In this document: positions 27,396 through 35,925 of the stretch, piece by piece
How positions within the stretch are numbered: position 1 is the first letter of the stretch
How the letters are laid out: every line of letters begins with the position of its first letter
From: Henricia sp. BOLD:AAB3569
Taxonomy: Eukaryota; Echinodermata; Asteroidea; Spinulosida; Echinasteridae
Length of the DNA stretch: 64,000 nucleotides
Reading direction: 5' to 3'
NCBI GenBank assembly: GCA_037783545.1
Contig: JBBELK010001192.1
Coordinates: 62,001-126,000 of the forward strand
Program-made: the position numbers and the translations under genes
Notes under the pieces: generated by a model
Told to the model about the DNA's origin: nothing
The model's input: only the letters and a program-made list of their open reading frames with translations
Database searches by the model: none

Positions 27396-28367
27396 TCACT
27401 GTAGTACATTAACAGCAAAAGAGTTATTGGACTCTTCCAATGGTTTGTTATAAAATCTGGCAAATGTCGATGATCTCGTCCAGCCGGCAGCTTTCATAAT
27501 AATTTCTAAAGGTACAGCTTTCCTGGCTGCCGCACTGCATGATGCTGAACGTGTGCTATGGGCGGTAAATTTGTCCGTCCTAATGCCAGAAACCGTAAGT
27601 GTCGATTTAATCCATCGACCTATTGTCTCTGAACCCACTGCTTTGTGGGGTGAAACATAACTAATAAATAATCTTCTCTCCTTATTCCTGAAGGGTCTTG
27701 TTTTTTCAAGATACGTTTTTAGAACTGACATAACGCATAAAGAGTTATCATGCGGAAACGCAATTAAATTAATTTCAGTTCGAGGTTTGCCAATTTTACT
27801 TGTTTTAGTGGCATCCTCAATAATAAATTTAACGTTATCAGTGCCAACTTGGACTGTGTTAAGGTTAAGCAGAGCTAAAGTCTGACATCGCTGTCCCGAT
27901 GTGAGAGCGACAAGTAAGACTAGCTTCATGGTTAGATTCTTTAACGAAAGCCCCTCTGTGGGCCCTAGAGTTCGTAGATAATCGAAGACTACCGCCACGT
28001 CCCACGTGTGAGAGTAGCGTGCCTTGGGTGGTCTCAGGTTGAATGCACCTTTCATTAGTCTTTTGACCAAGGGATGGGAGCCCACCGTAGATCCTTCTAT
28101 TAGTGGGAGTAGTGCCGACAAAGCACACCGTGTGGTGTTCAGGTTGCTATACCGATTTCCTGACTCAAACTGGCTCGCGAGGAAGTTTAGGACTACCACC
28201 AAAGGTGGTCGAAGCGGATGAGTTTTCGTCCCAGCGCAGAACTGAAGCCACTTCCCGATGGCCGACTTGTAGCATTTTTTGGTGCTAGAGCGCCACGATG
28301 CGAGGATAAGTTGGGAAGCCGGTTTTGATACTCCCTGCTGTCGGAGGGCCTCCCTGATAAGTAGCAT
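27396..28367 (-). CDS. DIRS tyrosine recombinase, copy 1
   Basis: This 323-aa protein is the DIRS integrase, which recombines the circular cDNA with the target by a phosphotyrosine mechanism. The catalytic set is complete: Arg160 in SGQRC, His270 and Arg273 in HSTR, Trp296 in AGW and the nucleophile Tyr306 in FARFYNK. The frame is -1 relative to RT and overlaps it by about 175 nt. Expression could start at the ATG at 28367 or arise by -1 frameshifting at the A AAA AAT site (28274-28280), which would append residues 31-323 to the upstream polyprotein. The stop lies about 75 bp before the internal complementary region. This reading is identical in copy 2. Confidence 0.93.
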   Translation of the reverse strand: MLLIREALRQQGVSKPASQLILASWRSSTKKCYKSAIGKWLQFCAGTKTHPLRPPLVVVLNFLASQFESGNRYSNLNTTRCALSALLPLIEGSTVGSHPLVKRLMKGAFNLRPPKARYSHTWDVAVVFDYLRTLGPTEGLSLKNLTMKLVLLVALTSGQRCQTLALLNLNTVQVGTDNVKFIIEDATKTSKIGKPRTEINLIAFPHDNSLCVMSVLKTYLEKTRPFRNKERRLFISYVSPHKAVGSETIGRWIKSTLTVSGIRTDKFTAHSTRSASCSAAARKAVPLEIIMKAAGWTRSSTFARFYNKPLEESNNSFAVNVLQ

Positions 28368-31300
28368 GCCGTCAACCTGAGATGATCGCCTAGTGGGTGG
28401 GGCCTATCTGAGGAGGGATGAAAAATCAAGTCCCTTTGAATAGGCAAAATAACTGGCGTTTTGACCAGCAATTTCAACATTGTTGGAAACCATGGTTGCG
28501 TGTGCCATAATGGCGCAATCAATAAACCAGCAGCTCCGTCATGTTCAATTTTTGTGAGCACTTTGCCTATCAAGCAAAAGGGAGGAAACGCATAAAAACA
28601 TTGGTAACTCGACCAGTTTAATGTAAATGCGTTAATGTGAATGGCAGATGGATCTGGTTGCCATGAAACGTAAGGCAGAACCTGAAAATTAAGCCTGGAC
28701 GCAAAAAGATCAATATCGGGTCTGGTAAAAATTGAAACAATTTTCAAGAAAATCGAGGGATTCAGTTTCCACTCGAGATCATCCTGAAAGTGTCGGGAAG
28801 CAAAGTCTGCCAAAACATTTTGCACTCCCGGTATGTGCGAGGCAATCAGCCAGATTCTCCTTGCCATACACCACAACCAGATCTCTCTAGCCAATGAATG
28901 TAGTGTTTCTGACTTTGAACCACCGAAGTGGTTTATATAGGCAACCACCGTGGCATTGTCTGTTCTGAGGTGGATTGAAACATTAGTCATGCTTGAAAAG
29001 AATGACTGCAGGGCCAAAAGGCAAGCCTTTAGTTCAAGCCAATTGATATGATGTGCGGCCTCGTCTGAAGCCCATTGGCCGCCAGTGGTGCGACCATTGA
29101 AATGCGCACCCCAGCCTTGCTTAGATGCATCGGTTTCAATCACGTGATCTGGATCATGTCTATGTATGGGCCCAAAGGCAACTGGTAACTCTGAAATCCA
29201 CCAGTTTAGATCCGATATTGCGCTTCTGGAAAGGCGCATTTTGGCCTCAAAATCACCACTGTTGTGTAATAACGCAAGATTCTTTTCATTCTCTAATGTT
29301 CTTCTGAACAAAGGTCCGTATGGCACAGCTATCTCGCATGAAACCAAAAGACCTATTATTCTGGCAACGTCTCGAATTGAAGGAGACTGTTGGCCGAGAA
29401 GTTTCTCGATAGACCGAGTGGTCTTATCTACCTTTGATCTAGGAATTGAAATCGTCATTTGATCTGAATCCAAATGAAATCCCAGAAACTCGATTTGTTT
29501 GGTGGGATCTAAAATCGATTTTTTACGATTGATTGTAAACCCTAAGCCCGTGGTAAGGGTCCTTCTGGCTCGAACGTTATCTAAGCACTCTTGAAACGTT
29601 CTACCAACTAGAAGCGAATCATATATGTAATCGCACGATTCATGGCCCCTTTGCCTCAGTACGGCAATTAGCGGTTTCATAATTTTGGTGAGCACACGTG
29701 GTGCACACGCTAAACCGAAAGGCAGGCAGGTAAACTCGTACAACACATTTTGCCAAAAGAATCGTAGGTATTTCCTATGCTCAATAGCTATTGGAATTGC
29801 AAAATATGCGTCTTTTAGATCAATTGAGGCCATGTAACATTGAGGCCGTAACAGCTGGATTGCTGTGCGTATCGTTTCCATTTTGAAGTGAAAATACGCC
29901 ACAGACGCATTAAGCCCCTTGAGATTGATAATGGGGCGAAATGACCCGTCTTTTTTGGGTCGTATGAAAATATTCGAAATGAATTCACCATCTGTGTGCT
30001 CTGTTCGCACTATCGCTCCCTTTTGGAGCATTTTGGTGATTTCTGTGGCTATAATTTCAGCCTCGTGGGTTCCAAACGGCAATTCTCTTGGAATGAATGT
30101 TTGGTATGGCATTTCTCTGAATTCAATGTGGTAGTGCTTGATGGTGTCAAGCACCCAACAGTCAGTTGTAACCTCGCGCCATTGGGCGATATGATATGCG
30201 AGTTTACCTGCCAAAACCATGTCAACCTGAGTGTTATCACATTGGTGCTCACTCACCGTGCTATACTTGGCATCCGGCTGACGCCGTGTCTCCGCTGGTT
30301 TCCGGTTTTGCCAGCGTCTTTGGCGGTAGGAGTTTCCCTGCCGCGCTTGCCCAAAAAAGGGAGTTTGGAAAGACTTAGCATTCCTCTTGTATTTGGTGCG
30401 CTCTGATTTCAAAGCAGCAGATGAACTTGAGCGCTGGCCAAATTTTTGACCGAGCCTGTTTGTCTCTTGAATGTCTTTGCACCGTTGAGGAAGATTATCC
30501 CCAAACAGGAGCCCGGTTACGGGTGCCTGAGAAGTGCAAATAGACGAATATTGCTGATTCAAATCGGGCTTGATCAACTCTCTTCGTCTCAAGTTAAGTT
30601 CAGAAATTGAATGGCCAATTATGGCCATTGCATCAAGCAGATTGGTTACCAATGCTTTGTTGTCTGGGCATTTGTTGCTCATTAGAGCGTCAATGCACGA
30701 TACAATGGGCACCATTCCCTTAAGCGCCACATTCTCAATCTTTTGAAGTTTGATGTCCATTGATCTAGTCTTTGACTGCAGGGAATTCCAGATTTCTGGG
30801 TTCACCTTTGTTCCATTCAGCTCAGGAATGTTAGCAGGGCGCTTCAAGCTATTAAGCTTTTCCGTAATCTTTTCTTCTGACGTTTGCTTACGAATGAGTT
30901 TGCTGATGACTTTTGCCAGCTTGTCGTCGACTTTATTCCCAGGGTCCTCGCCGGCGTAGAACTGTTCCACTGCGTCGAGGACACCCCCGGCCGATGAATT
31001 GTCATCGGCATCGGGTTGTAGGAGTTTATCGACCACCAGGCTTGTTGTACCCCACTCGTCGCTTGATGAATCAGCCTCGATGATGGTTGTCTGTTCAGTT
31101 TTCTGTCTTTTCGACGGCGGGTTCCCTAGCGATGCCAAAACCGTACTCTGAATTGTTTCCATAGCGTCAGCCATTTTCATCATTTGGTCCTGAAGAACCA
31201 CAAATTCTTGTCTGGTGACATCTTCAGGCGACTTAGTTGGCTTTTTTGATTTCGCTTTAGCCTTAGTACCGCTCGGTGGATTACCACCAGAGACGGTAAG

Positions 31301-31405
31301 CGAAGTACTAGTGGACGGTAGTGGGTTGAACACCGTCCCGCTTGGCTCGATGTCCGAAGGATCGTCGAGTAGACGAAGGATATCTGTAGCAAGTTGCGTA
31401 GACAT
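28193..31405 (-). CDS. DIRS Gag-RT-RNase H-methyltransferase-like polyprotein, copy 1 (RT active site mutated)
   Basis: The frame is open from 31450, but I choose the ATG at 31405 (1070 aa). The upstream ATG lies within the inverted repeat, 5' of the predicted transcription start, while 31405 has A at -3. Residues 1 to about 330 are Gag-like: a Ser/Pro/Lys-rich start, a helical stretch at 65-92, a conserved-looking block at about 274-310 containing LFGDNL, and a basic tail at 334-376. RT motifs follow: PKKDGSFRP at 483-491, SIDLKDAYF with Asp529, LPFG at 561-564 and FLGFHL at 640-645. The YIDD box at 593-596 reads YIYD (Asp595 to Tyr), which should abolish metal binding and polymerase activity. 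RNase H residues Asp759, Glu791, Asp816 and Asp867 are present. A Dam-methyltransferase-like segment follows (DLFASRLN from 899, AFPPF at 939-943). The stop at 28193 overlaps the recombinase. Fusion of Gag to RT in one frame is seen directly; functions are inferred from family motifs. Confidence 0.93.
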   Translation of the reverse strand: MSTQLATDILRLLDDPSDIEPSGTVFNPLPSTSTSLTVSGGNPPSGTKAKAKSKKPTKSPEDVTRQEFVVLQDQMMKMADAMETIQSTVLASLGNPPSKRQKTEQTTIIEADSSSDEWGTTSLVVDKLLQPDADDNSSAGGVLDAVEQFYAGEDPGNKVDDKLAKVISKLIRKQTSEEKITEKLNSLKRPANIPELNGTKVNPEIWNSLQSKTRSMDIKLQKIENVALKGMVPIVSCIDALMSNKCPDNKALVTNLLDAMAIIGHSISELNLRRRELIKPDLNQQYSSICTSQAPVTGLLFGDNLPQRCKDIQETNRLGQKFGQRSSSSAALKSERTKYKRNAKSFQTPFFGQARQGNSYRQRRWQNRKPAETRRQPDAKYSTVSEHQCDNTQVDMVLAGKLAYHIAQWREVTTDCWVLDTIKHYHIEFREMPYQTFIPRELPFGTHEAEIIATEITKMLQKGAIVRTEHTDGEFISNIFIRPKKDGSFRPIINLKGLNASVAYFHFKMETIRTAIQLLRPQCYMASIDLKDAYFAIPIAIEHRKYLRFFWQNVLYEFTCLPFGLACAPRVLTKIMKPLIAVLRQRGHESCDYIYDSLLVGRTFQECLDNVRARRTLTTGLGFTINRKKSILDPTKQIEFLGFHLDSDQMTISIPRSKVDKTTRSIEKLLGQQSPSIRDVARIIGLLVSCEIAVPYGPLFRRTLENEKNLALLHNSGDFEAKMRLSRSAISDLNWWISELPVAFGPIHRHDPDHVIETDASKQGWGAHFNGRTTGGQWASDEAAHHINWLELKACLLALQSFFSSMTNVSIHLRTDNATVVAYINHFGGSKSETLHSLAREIWLWCMARRIWLIASHIPGVQNVLADFASRHFQDDLEWKLNPSIFLKIVSIFTRPDIDLFASRLNFQVLPYVSWQPDPSAIHINAFTLNWSSYQCFYAFPPFCLIGKVLTKIEHDGAAGLLIAPLWHTQPWFPTMLKLLVKTPVILPIQRDLIFHPSSDRPHPLGDHLRLTACYLSGRPSDSREYQNRLPNLSSHRGALAPKNATSRPSGSGFSSALGRKLIRFDHLWW
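28274..28280 (-). promoter_or_regulatory. Candidate -1 ribosomal frameshift heptamer, copy 1
   Basis: In the RT frame the coding strand reads A AAA AAT, which fits the X XXY YYZ slippery pattern. A -1 shift here enters the recombinase frame at its residue 31, about 80 nt before the RT-frame stop at 28193. No strong downstream pseudoknot is obvious by eye; a short GCCA/TGGC stem follows. Internal initiation at the ATG at 28367 is the alternative. Confidence 0.45.
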
Positions 31406-31428
31406 TGTTGTTGTTCGAACTATACCGG

Positions 31429-31555
31429 TCACAAAAATGCACTGAGGCATAGACCGCGGGGCTCACTTATATACACACAGAGAGAAAGCCTTTCAATAAA
31501 GGGTTCTTTCAAGCGTGACGAACAAATACCGGTGGCAGGTGCAATCTCACGTAAG
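31429..31555 (-). repeat. DIRS inverted terminal repeat, right (5') end, copy 1
   Basis: This is the partner of 26984-27110 at 126/127 identity. It extends outward to 31588 with weaker similarity to the left end. It carries the TATA box and initiator that should drive the sense transcript, and the first ATG of the open frame (31450) lies inside it. Confidence 0.95.
31441..31473 (-). promoter_or_regulatory. TATA box plus initiator in the right ITR, sense promoter of copy 1
   Basis: On the minus strand TATATAAG (31473-31466) is followed by TCAGT (31445-31441). The first T of the TATA box lies exactly 30 bp upstream of the A in TCAGT, the usual spacing of a Pol II core promoter. A start at 31443 would exclude the ATG at 31450 and leave a leader of about 38 nt before the ATG at 31405. 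Internal placement in the terminal repeat fits DIRS biology. Transcription is inferred. Confidence 0.7.
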
Positions 31556-31588
31556 GCCGAAGTGCTATGTGGTTACGAGGTAGAATTT

Positions 31589-34500
31589 GAAGTTCGTCGG
31601 AACATTTTTCGACCTCCAAATTTGCCGACGTTTGGACCACACTTTGACCAAAATCCCGTCCCAAACTGGGCCGTGTCAACGACAGTCCGAAGGACTGAGC
31701 ATGCGCACGAGTCAGGAGTACACCAAAGAGGTGTGTACAGACAGCCACAGGTTGCGGGAGCATCCAGGAAGCGCCAACCCCTTTTTTTTCTAAACTCTGA
31801 AATTTATCTGCCATTCCCCGGCGAAAGTCTTTCAATTTTTTAGGACAAGTGCGCAATATAGAGTCTTTGGAGCATGCAAAATTTGAAGTTCGTCGGAACA
31901 TTTTTCGACCTCCAAATTTGCCGACGTTTGGACCACACTTTGACCAAAATCCCGTCCCAAACTGGGCCGTGTCAACGACAGTCCGAAGGACTGAGCATGC
32001 GCACGAGTCAGGAGTACACCAAAGAGGTGTGTACAGACAGCCACAGGTTGCGGGAGCATCCAGGAAGCGCCAACCCCTTTTTTTTCTAAACTCTGAAATT
32101 TCTCTGCCATTTCCAGGCGAAAGTCTGTCAATTTTTTAGGACAAGTGCGCAATATAGAGTCTTTGGAGCATGCAAAATTTGAAGTTCGTCGGAACATTTT
32201 TCGACCTCGAAATTTGCCGACGTTTGGACCACACTTTGACAAAAATCCCGTCCCAAACTGGGCCGTGTCAACGACAGTCCGAAGGACTGAGCATGCGCAC
32301 GAGTCAGGAGTACACCAAAGAGGTGTGTACAGACAGCCACAGGTTGCGGGAGCATCCAGGAATCGCCAACCCCTTTTTTTTCTAAACTCTGAAATTTCTC
32401 TGCCATTTCCAGGCGAAAGTCTGTCAATTTTTTAGGACAAGTGCGCAATATAGAGTCTTTGGAGCATGCAAAATTTGAAGTTCGTCGGAACATTTTTCGA
32501 CCTCGAAATTTGCCGACGTTTGGACCACACTTTGACAAAAATCCCGTCCCAAACTGGGCCGTGTCAACGACAGTCCGAAGGACTGAGCATGCGCACGAGT
32601 CAGGAGTACACCAAAGAGGTGTGTACAGACAGCCACAGGTTGCGGGAGCATCCAGGAAGCGCCAACCCCTTTTTTTTCTAAACTCTGAAATTTCTCTGCC
32701 ATTTCCCGGCGAAAGTCTGTCAATTTTTTAGGACAAGTGCGCAATATAGAGTCTTTGGAGCATGCAAAATTTGAAGTTCGTCGGAACATTTTTCGACCTC
32801 CAAATTTGCCGACGTTTGGACCACACTTTGACCAAAATCCCGTCCCAAACTGGGCCGTGTCAACGACAGTCCGAAGGACTGAGCATGCGCACGAGTCAGG
32901 AGTACACCAAAGAGGTGTGTACAGACAGCCACAGGTTGCGGGAGCATCCAGGAAGCGCCAACCCCTTTTTTTTCTAAACTCTGAAATTTCTCTGCCATTT
33001 CCCGGCGAAAGTCTGTCAATTTTTTAGGACAAGTGCGCAATATAGAGTCTTTGGAGCATGCAAAATTTGAAGTTCGTCGGAACATTTTTCGACCTCCAAA
33101 TTTGCCGACGTTTGGACCACACTTTGACCAAAATCCCGTCCCAAACTGGGCCGTGTCAACGACAGTCCGAAGGACTGAGCATGCGCACGAGTCAGGAGTA
33201 CACCAAAGAGGTGTGTACAGACAGCCACAGGTTGCGGGAGCATCCAGGAAGCGCCAACCCCTTTTTTTTCTAAACTCTGAAATTTCTCTGCCATTTCCCG
33301 GCGAAAGTCTGTCAATTTTTTAGGACAAGTGCGCAATATAGAGTCTTTGGAGCATGCCAAATTTGAAGTTCGTCGGAACATTTTTCAACCTCCAAATTTG
33401 CCGACGTTTGGACCACACTTTGACCAAAATCCCCTCCCAAACTGGGCCGTGTCAACGACAGTCCGAAGGACTGAGCATGCGCACGAGTCAGGAGTACACC
33501 AAAGAGGTGTGTACAGACAGCCACAGGTTGCGGGAGCATCCAGGAAGCGCCAACCCCTTTTTTTCTAAACTCTGAAATTTATCTGCCATTTCCCGGGCGA
33601 AAGTCTGTCAATTTTTTAGGACAAGTGCGCAATATAGAGTCTTTGGAGCATGCAAAATTTGAAGTTCGTCGGAACATTTTTCGACCTCCAAATTTGCCGA
33701 CGTTTGGACCACACTTTGACCAAAATCCCGTCCCAAACTGGGCCGTGTCAACGACAGTCCGAAGGACTGAGCATGCGCACTAGTCAGGAGTACACCAAAG
33801 AGGTGTGTACAGACAGCCACAGGTTGCGGGAGCATCCAGGAAGCGCCAACCCCTTTTTTTTCTAAACTATGAAATTTCTCTGCCATTTCCCGGCGAAAGT
33901 CTGTCAATTTTTTAGGACAAGTGCGCAATATAGAGTCTTTGGAGCATGCAAAATTTGAAGTTCGTCGGAACATTTTTCGACCTCCAAATTTGCCGACGTT
34001 TGGACCACACTTTGACCAAAATCCCGTCCCAAACTGGGCCGTGTCAACGACAGTCCGAAGGACTGAGCATGCGCACGAGTCAGGAGTACACCAAAGAGGT
34101 GTGTACAGACAGCCACAGGTTGCGGGAGCATCCAGGAAGCGCCAACCCCTTTTTTTTCTAAACTCTGAAATTTCTCTGCCATTTCCAGGCGAAAGTCTGT
34201 CAATTTTTTAGGACAAGTGCGCAATATAGAGTCTTTGGAGCATGCAAAATTTGAAGTTCGTCGGAACATTTTTCGACCTCGAAATTTGCCGACGTTTGGA
34301 CCACACTTTGACAAAAATCCCGTCCCAAACTGGGCCGTGTCAACGACAGTCCGAAGGACTGAGCATGCGCACGAGTCAGGAGTACACCAAAGAGGTGTGT
34401 ACAGACAGCCACAGGTTGCGGGAGCATCCAGGAATCGCCAACCCCTTTTTTTTCTAAACTCTGAAATTTCTCTGCCATTTCCAGGCGAAAGTCTGTCAAT

Positions 34501-35436
34501 TTTTTAGGACAAGTGCGCAATATAGAGTCTTTGGAGCAGGCAAAATTTGAAGTTCGTCGGAACATTTTTCGACCTCCAAATTTGCCGACGTTTGGACCAC
34601 ACTTTGACCAAAATCCCGTCCCAAACTGGGCCGTGTCAACGACAGTCCGAAGGACTGAGCATGCGCACGAGTCAGGAGTACACCAAAGAGGTGTGTACAG
34701 ACAGCCACAGGTTGCGGGAGCATCCAGAAAGCGCCAACCCCTTTTTTTTCTAAACTCTGAAATTTCTCTGCATTTCCCGGCGAAAGTCTGTCAATTTTTT
34801 AGGACAAGTGCGCAATATAGAGTCTTTGGAGCATGCAAAATTTGAAGTTCGTCGGAACATTTTTCGACCTCCAAATTTGCCGACGTTTGGACCACACTTT
34901 GACCAAAATCCCGTCCCAAACTGGGCCGTGTCAACGACAGTCCGAAGGACTGAGCATGCGCACGAGTCAGGAGTACACCAAAGAGGTGTGTACAGACAGC
35001 CACAGGTTGCGGGAGCATCCAGGAAGCGCCAACCCCTTTTTGTTTCTAAACTCTGAAATTTCTCTGCCATTTCCCGGCGAAAGTCTGTCAATTTTTTAGG
35101 ACAAGTGCGCAATATAGAGTCTTTGGAGCATGCAAAATTTGAAGTTCGTCGGAACATTTTTCGACCTCCAAATTTGCCGACGTTTGGACCACACTTTGAC
35201 CAAAATCCCGTCCCAAACTGGGCCGTGTCAACGACAGTCCGAAGGACTGAGCATGCGCACGAGTCAGGAGTACACCAAAGAGGTGTGTACAGACAGCCAC
35301 AGGTTGCGGGAGCATCCAGGAAGCGCCAACCCCTTTTTTTTCTAAACTCTGAAATTTCTCTGCCATTTCCCGGCGAAAGTCTGTCAATTTTTTAGGACAA
35401 GTGCGCAATATAGAGTCTTTGGAGCATGCAAAATTT
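31589..35436. repeat. 296-bp satellite, spacer between DIRS copies 1 and 2 (13 monomers)
   Basis: The same satellite in the same orientation and phase resumes directly after the AATTT core at the right end of copy 1. Diagnostic monomers, in order: one ending in TTATCTGCCATTCCCC with TCTTTCAATT (31800-31840), two with CCTCGAAATTT and GACAAAAATCC (32145, 32441), one with GCATGCCAAA and CCCCTCCC (33329), one with CACTAGTC (33780), another CCTCGAAATTT monomer (34217), then a hybrid monomer with GGAGCAGG and CCAGAAAGC (34513). The variants on both sides match the flanks of the other copies. Confidence 0.97.
35432..35436. other. AATTT recombination core, left junction of copy 2
   Basis: Same satellite base as in copy 1. 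The right-hand core is 40067-40071. Confidence 0.9.
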
Positions 35437-35568
35437 TCTAATTAAACGAAATGTAATGCAATGAAATTGAAGTTTAATTATGATTCTACCGAGTAACCAC
35501 TAGCACTGAAGGACTTACGTGAGATTGCACCTGCCACCGGTATTTGTTCGTCACGCTTGAAAGAACCC

Positions 35569-35574
35569 TTTATT
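35569..35574 (-). terminator. AATAAA polyadenylation signal candidate in the 3' ITR, copy 2
   Basis: Same AATAAA in the same place of the left repeat as in copy 1. Confidence 0.5.
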
Positions 35575-35595
35575 GAAAGGCTTTCTCTCTGTGTG

Positions 35596-35628
35596 TATAT
35601 AAGTGAGCCCCGCGGTCTATGCCTCAGG
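35596..35628 (+). promoter_or_regulatory. Possible antisense promoter in the left ITR, copy 2
   Basis: Same TATATAAG and altered TCAGG initiator as in copy 1, facing into the element on the plus strand. Confidence 0.45.
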
Positions 35629-35723
35629 GCATTTTTGTGAAAAAAGTGTAACTTTTTGCAGTCAAAGCTGGGAGGGAAAAAGTTAACCTAGCTTATAGCC
35701 AACCACCACAAACAAGGGCGGGA

Positions 35724-35852
35724 ACGTAAGTCCTTCAGTGCTAGTGGTTACTCGGTAGAATCATAATTAAACTTCAATTTCATTGCATTACATTTCGTTT
35801 AATTAGAAAATTCTACCTCGTAACCACATAGCACTTCGGCCTTACGTGAGAT
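35724..35852. repeat. DIRS internal complementary region, copy 2
   Basis: Same block as in copy 1. Here the complement to the left end (35437-35520) is perfect, because copy 2 keeps C at 35438. The complement to the right end covers 40027-40071. The same hairpin lies at 35641-35657. Confidence 0.95.
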
Positions 35853-35925
35853 GTTTAGAGCAACTGCAAAAAGTTTGAACGAATGAATGTCGAATCGACA
35901 TTCAGTACGTAACAGCGGTTTATGT

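Larger units (their letters stand above)
26907..31588 (-). mobile_element. DIRS retrotransposon copy 1 (subtype A)
   Basis: This 4682-bp element carries a Gag-like region, reverse transcriptase, RNase H, a Dam-methyltransferase-like domain and a tyrosine recombinase, all on the minus strand. It has inverted terminal repeats and an internal complementary region. There is no protease, no DDE integrase, no primer-binding site and no direct LTR, so it is a DIRS-order element and not an LTR retrotransposon. It interrupts the satellite at GCAAAATTT/GAAG with no target-site duplication. The main frame is open throughout, but the RT active-site box reads YIYD instead of YIDD (codon 29621-29623), which predicts a dead polymerase. 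The left terminal base pair 26908 (A) differs from the C recorded in the element's own internal complementary region. Confidence 0.97.
35514..35640 (+). repeat. DIRS inverted terminal repeat, left (3') end, copy 2
   Basis: Same sequence and layout as the left repeat of copy 1. It pairs with 39912-40038 with one mismatch. The 44-bp left-only extension is 35437-35480. Confidence 0.95.

Noticed and set aside
27269..27463. 64-codon minus-strand frame over the recombinase 3' end and internal complementary region (also in the other copies)
   Set aside because: It overlaps the recombinase in another frame and runs through the noncoding complementary region. It has no recognisable features and is likely a shadow.
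29919..30406. Plus-strand frames of 60-136 codons opposite the RT
   Set aside because: They are antisense shadows of the RT and Gag frame, with no independent start signals or domains.
26907..31588. LTR retrotransposon or retrovirus-like element
   Set aside because: There are no direct LTRs, no primer-binding site or polypurine tract at LTR edges, no protease and no DDE integrase. Inverted repeats, an internal complementary region and a tyrosine recombinase define DIRS.
26890..31600. Target-site duplication around the elements
   Set aside because: The AATTT at both junctions is also part of the element's own joint, so it is a shared recombination core and not a duplication.
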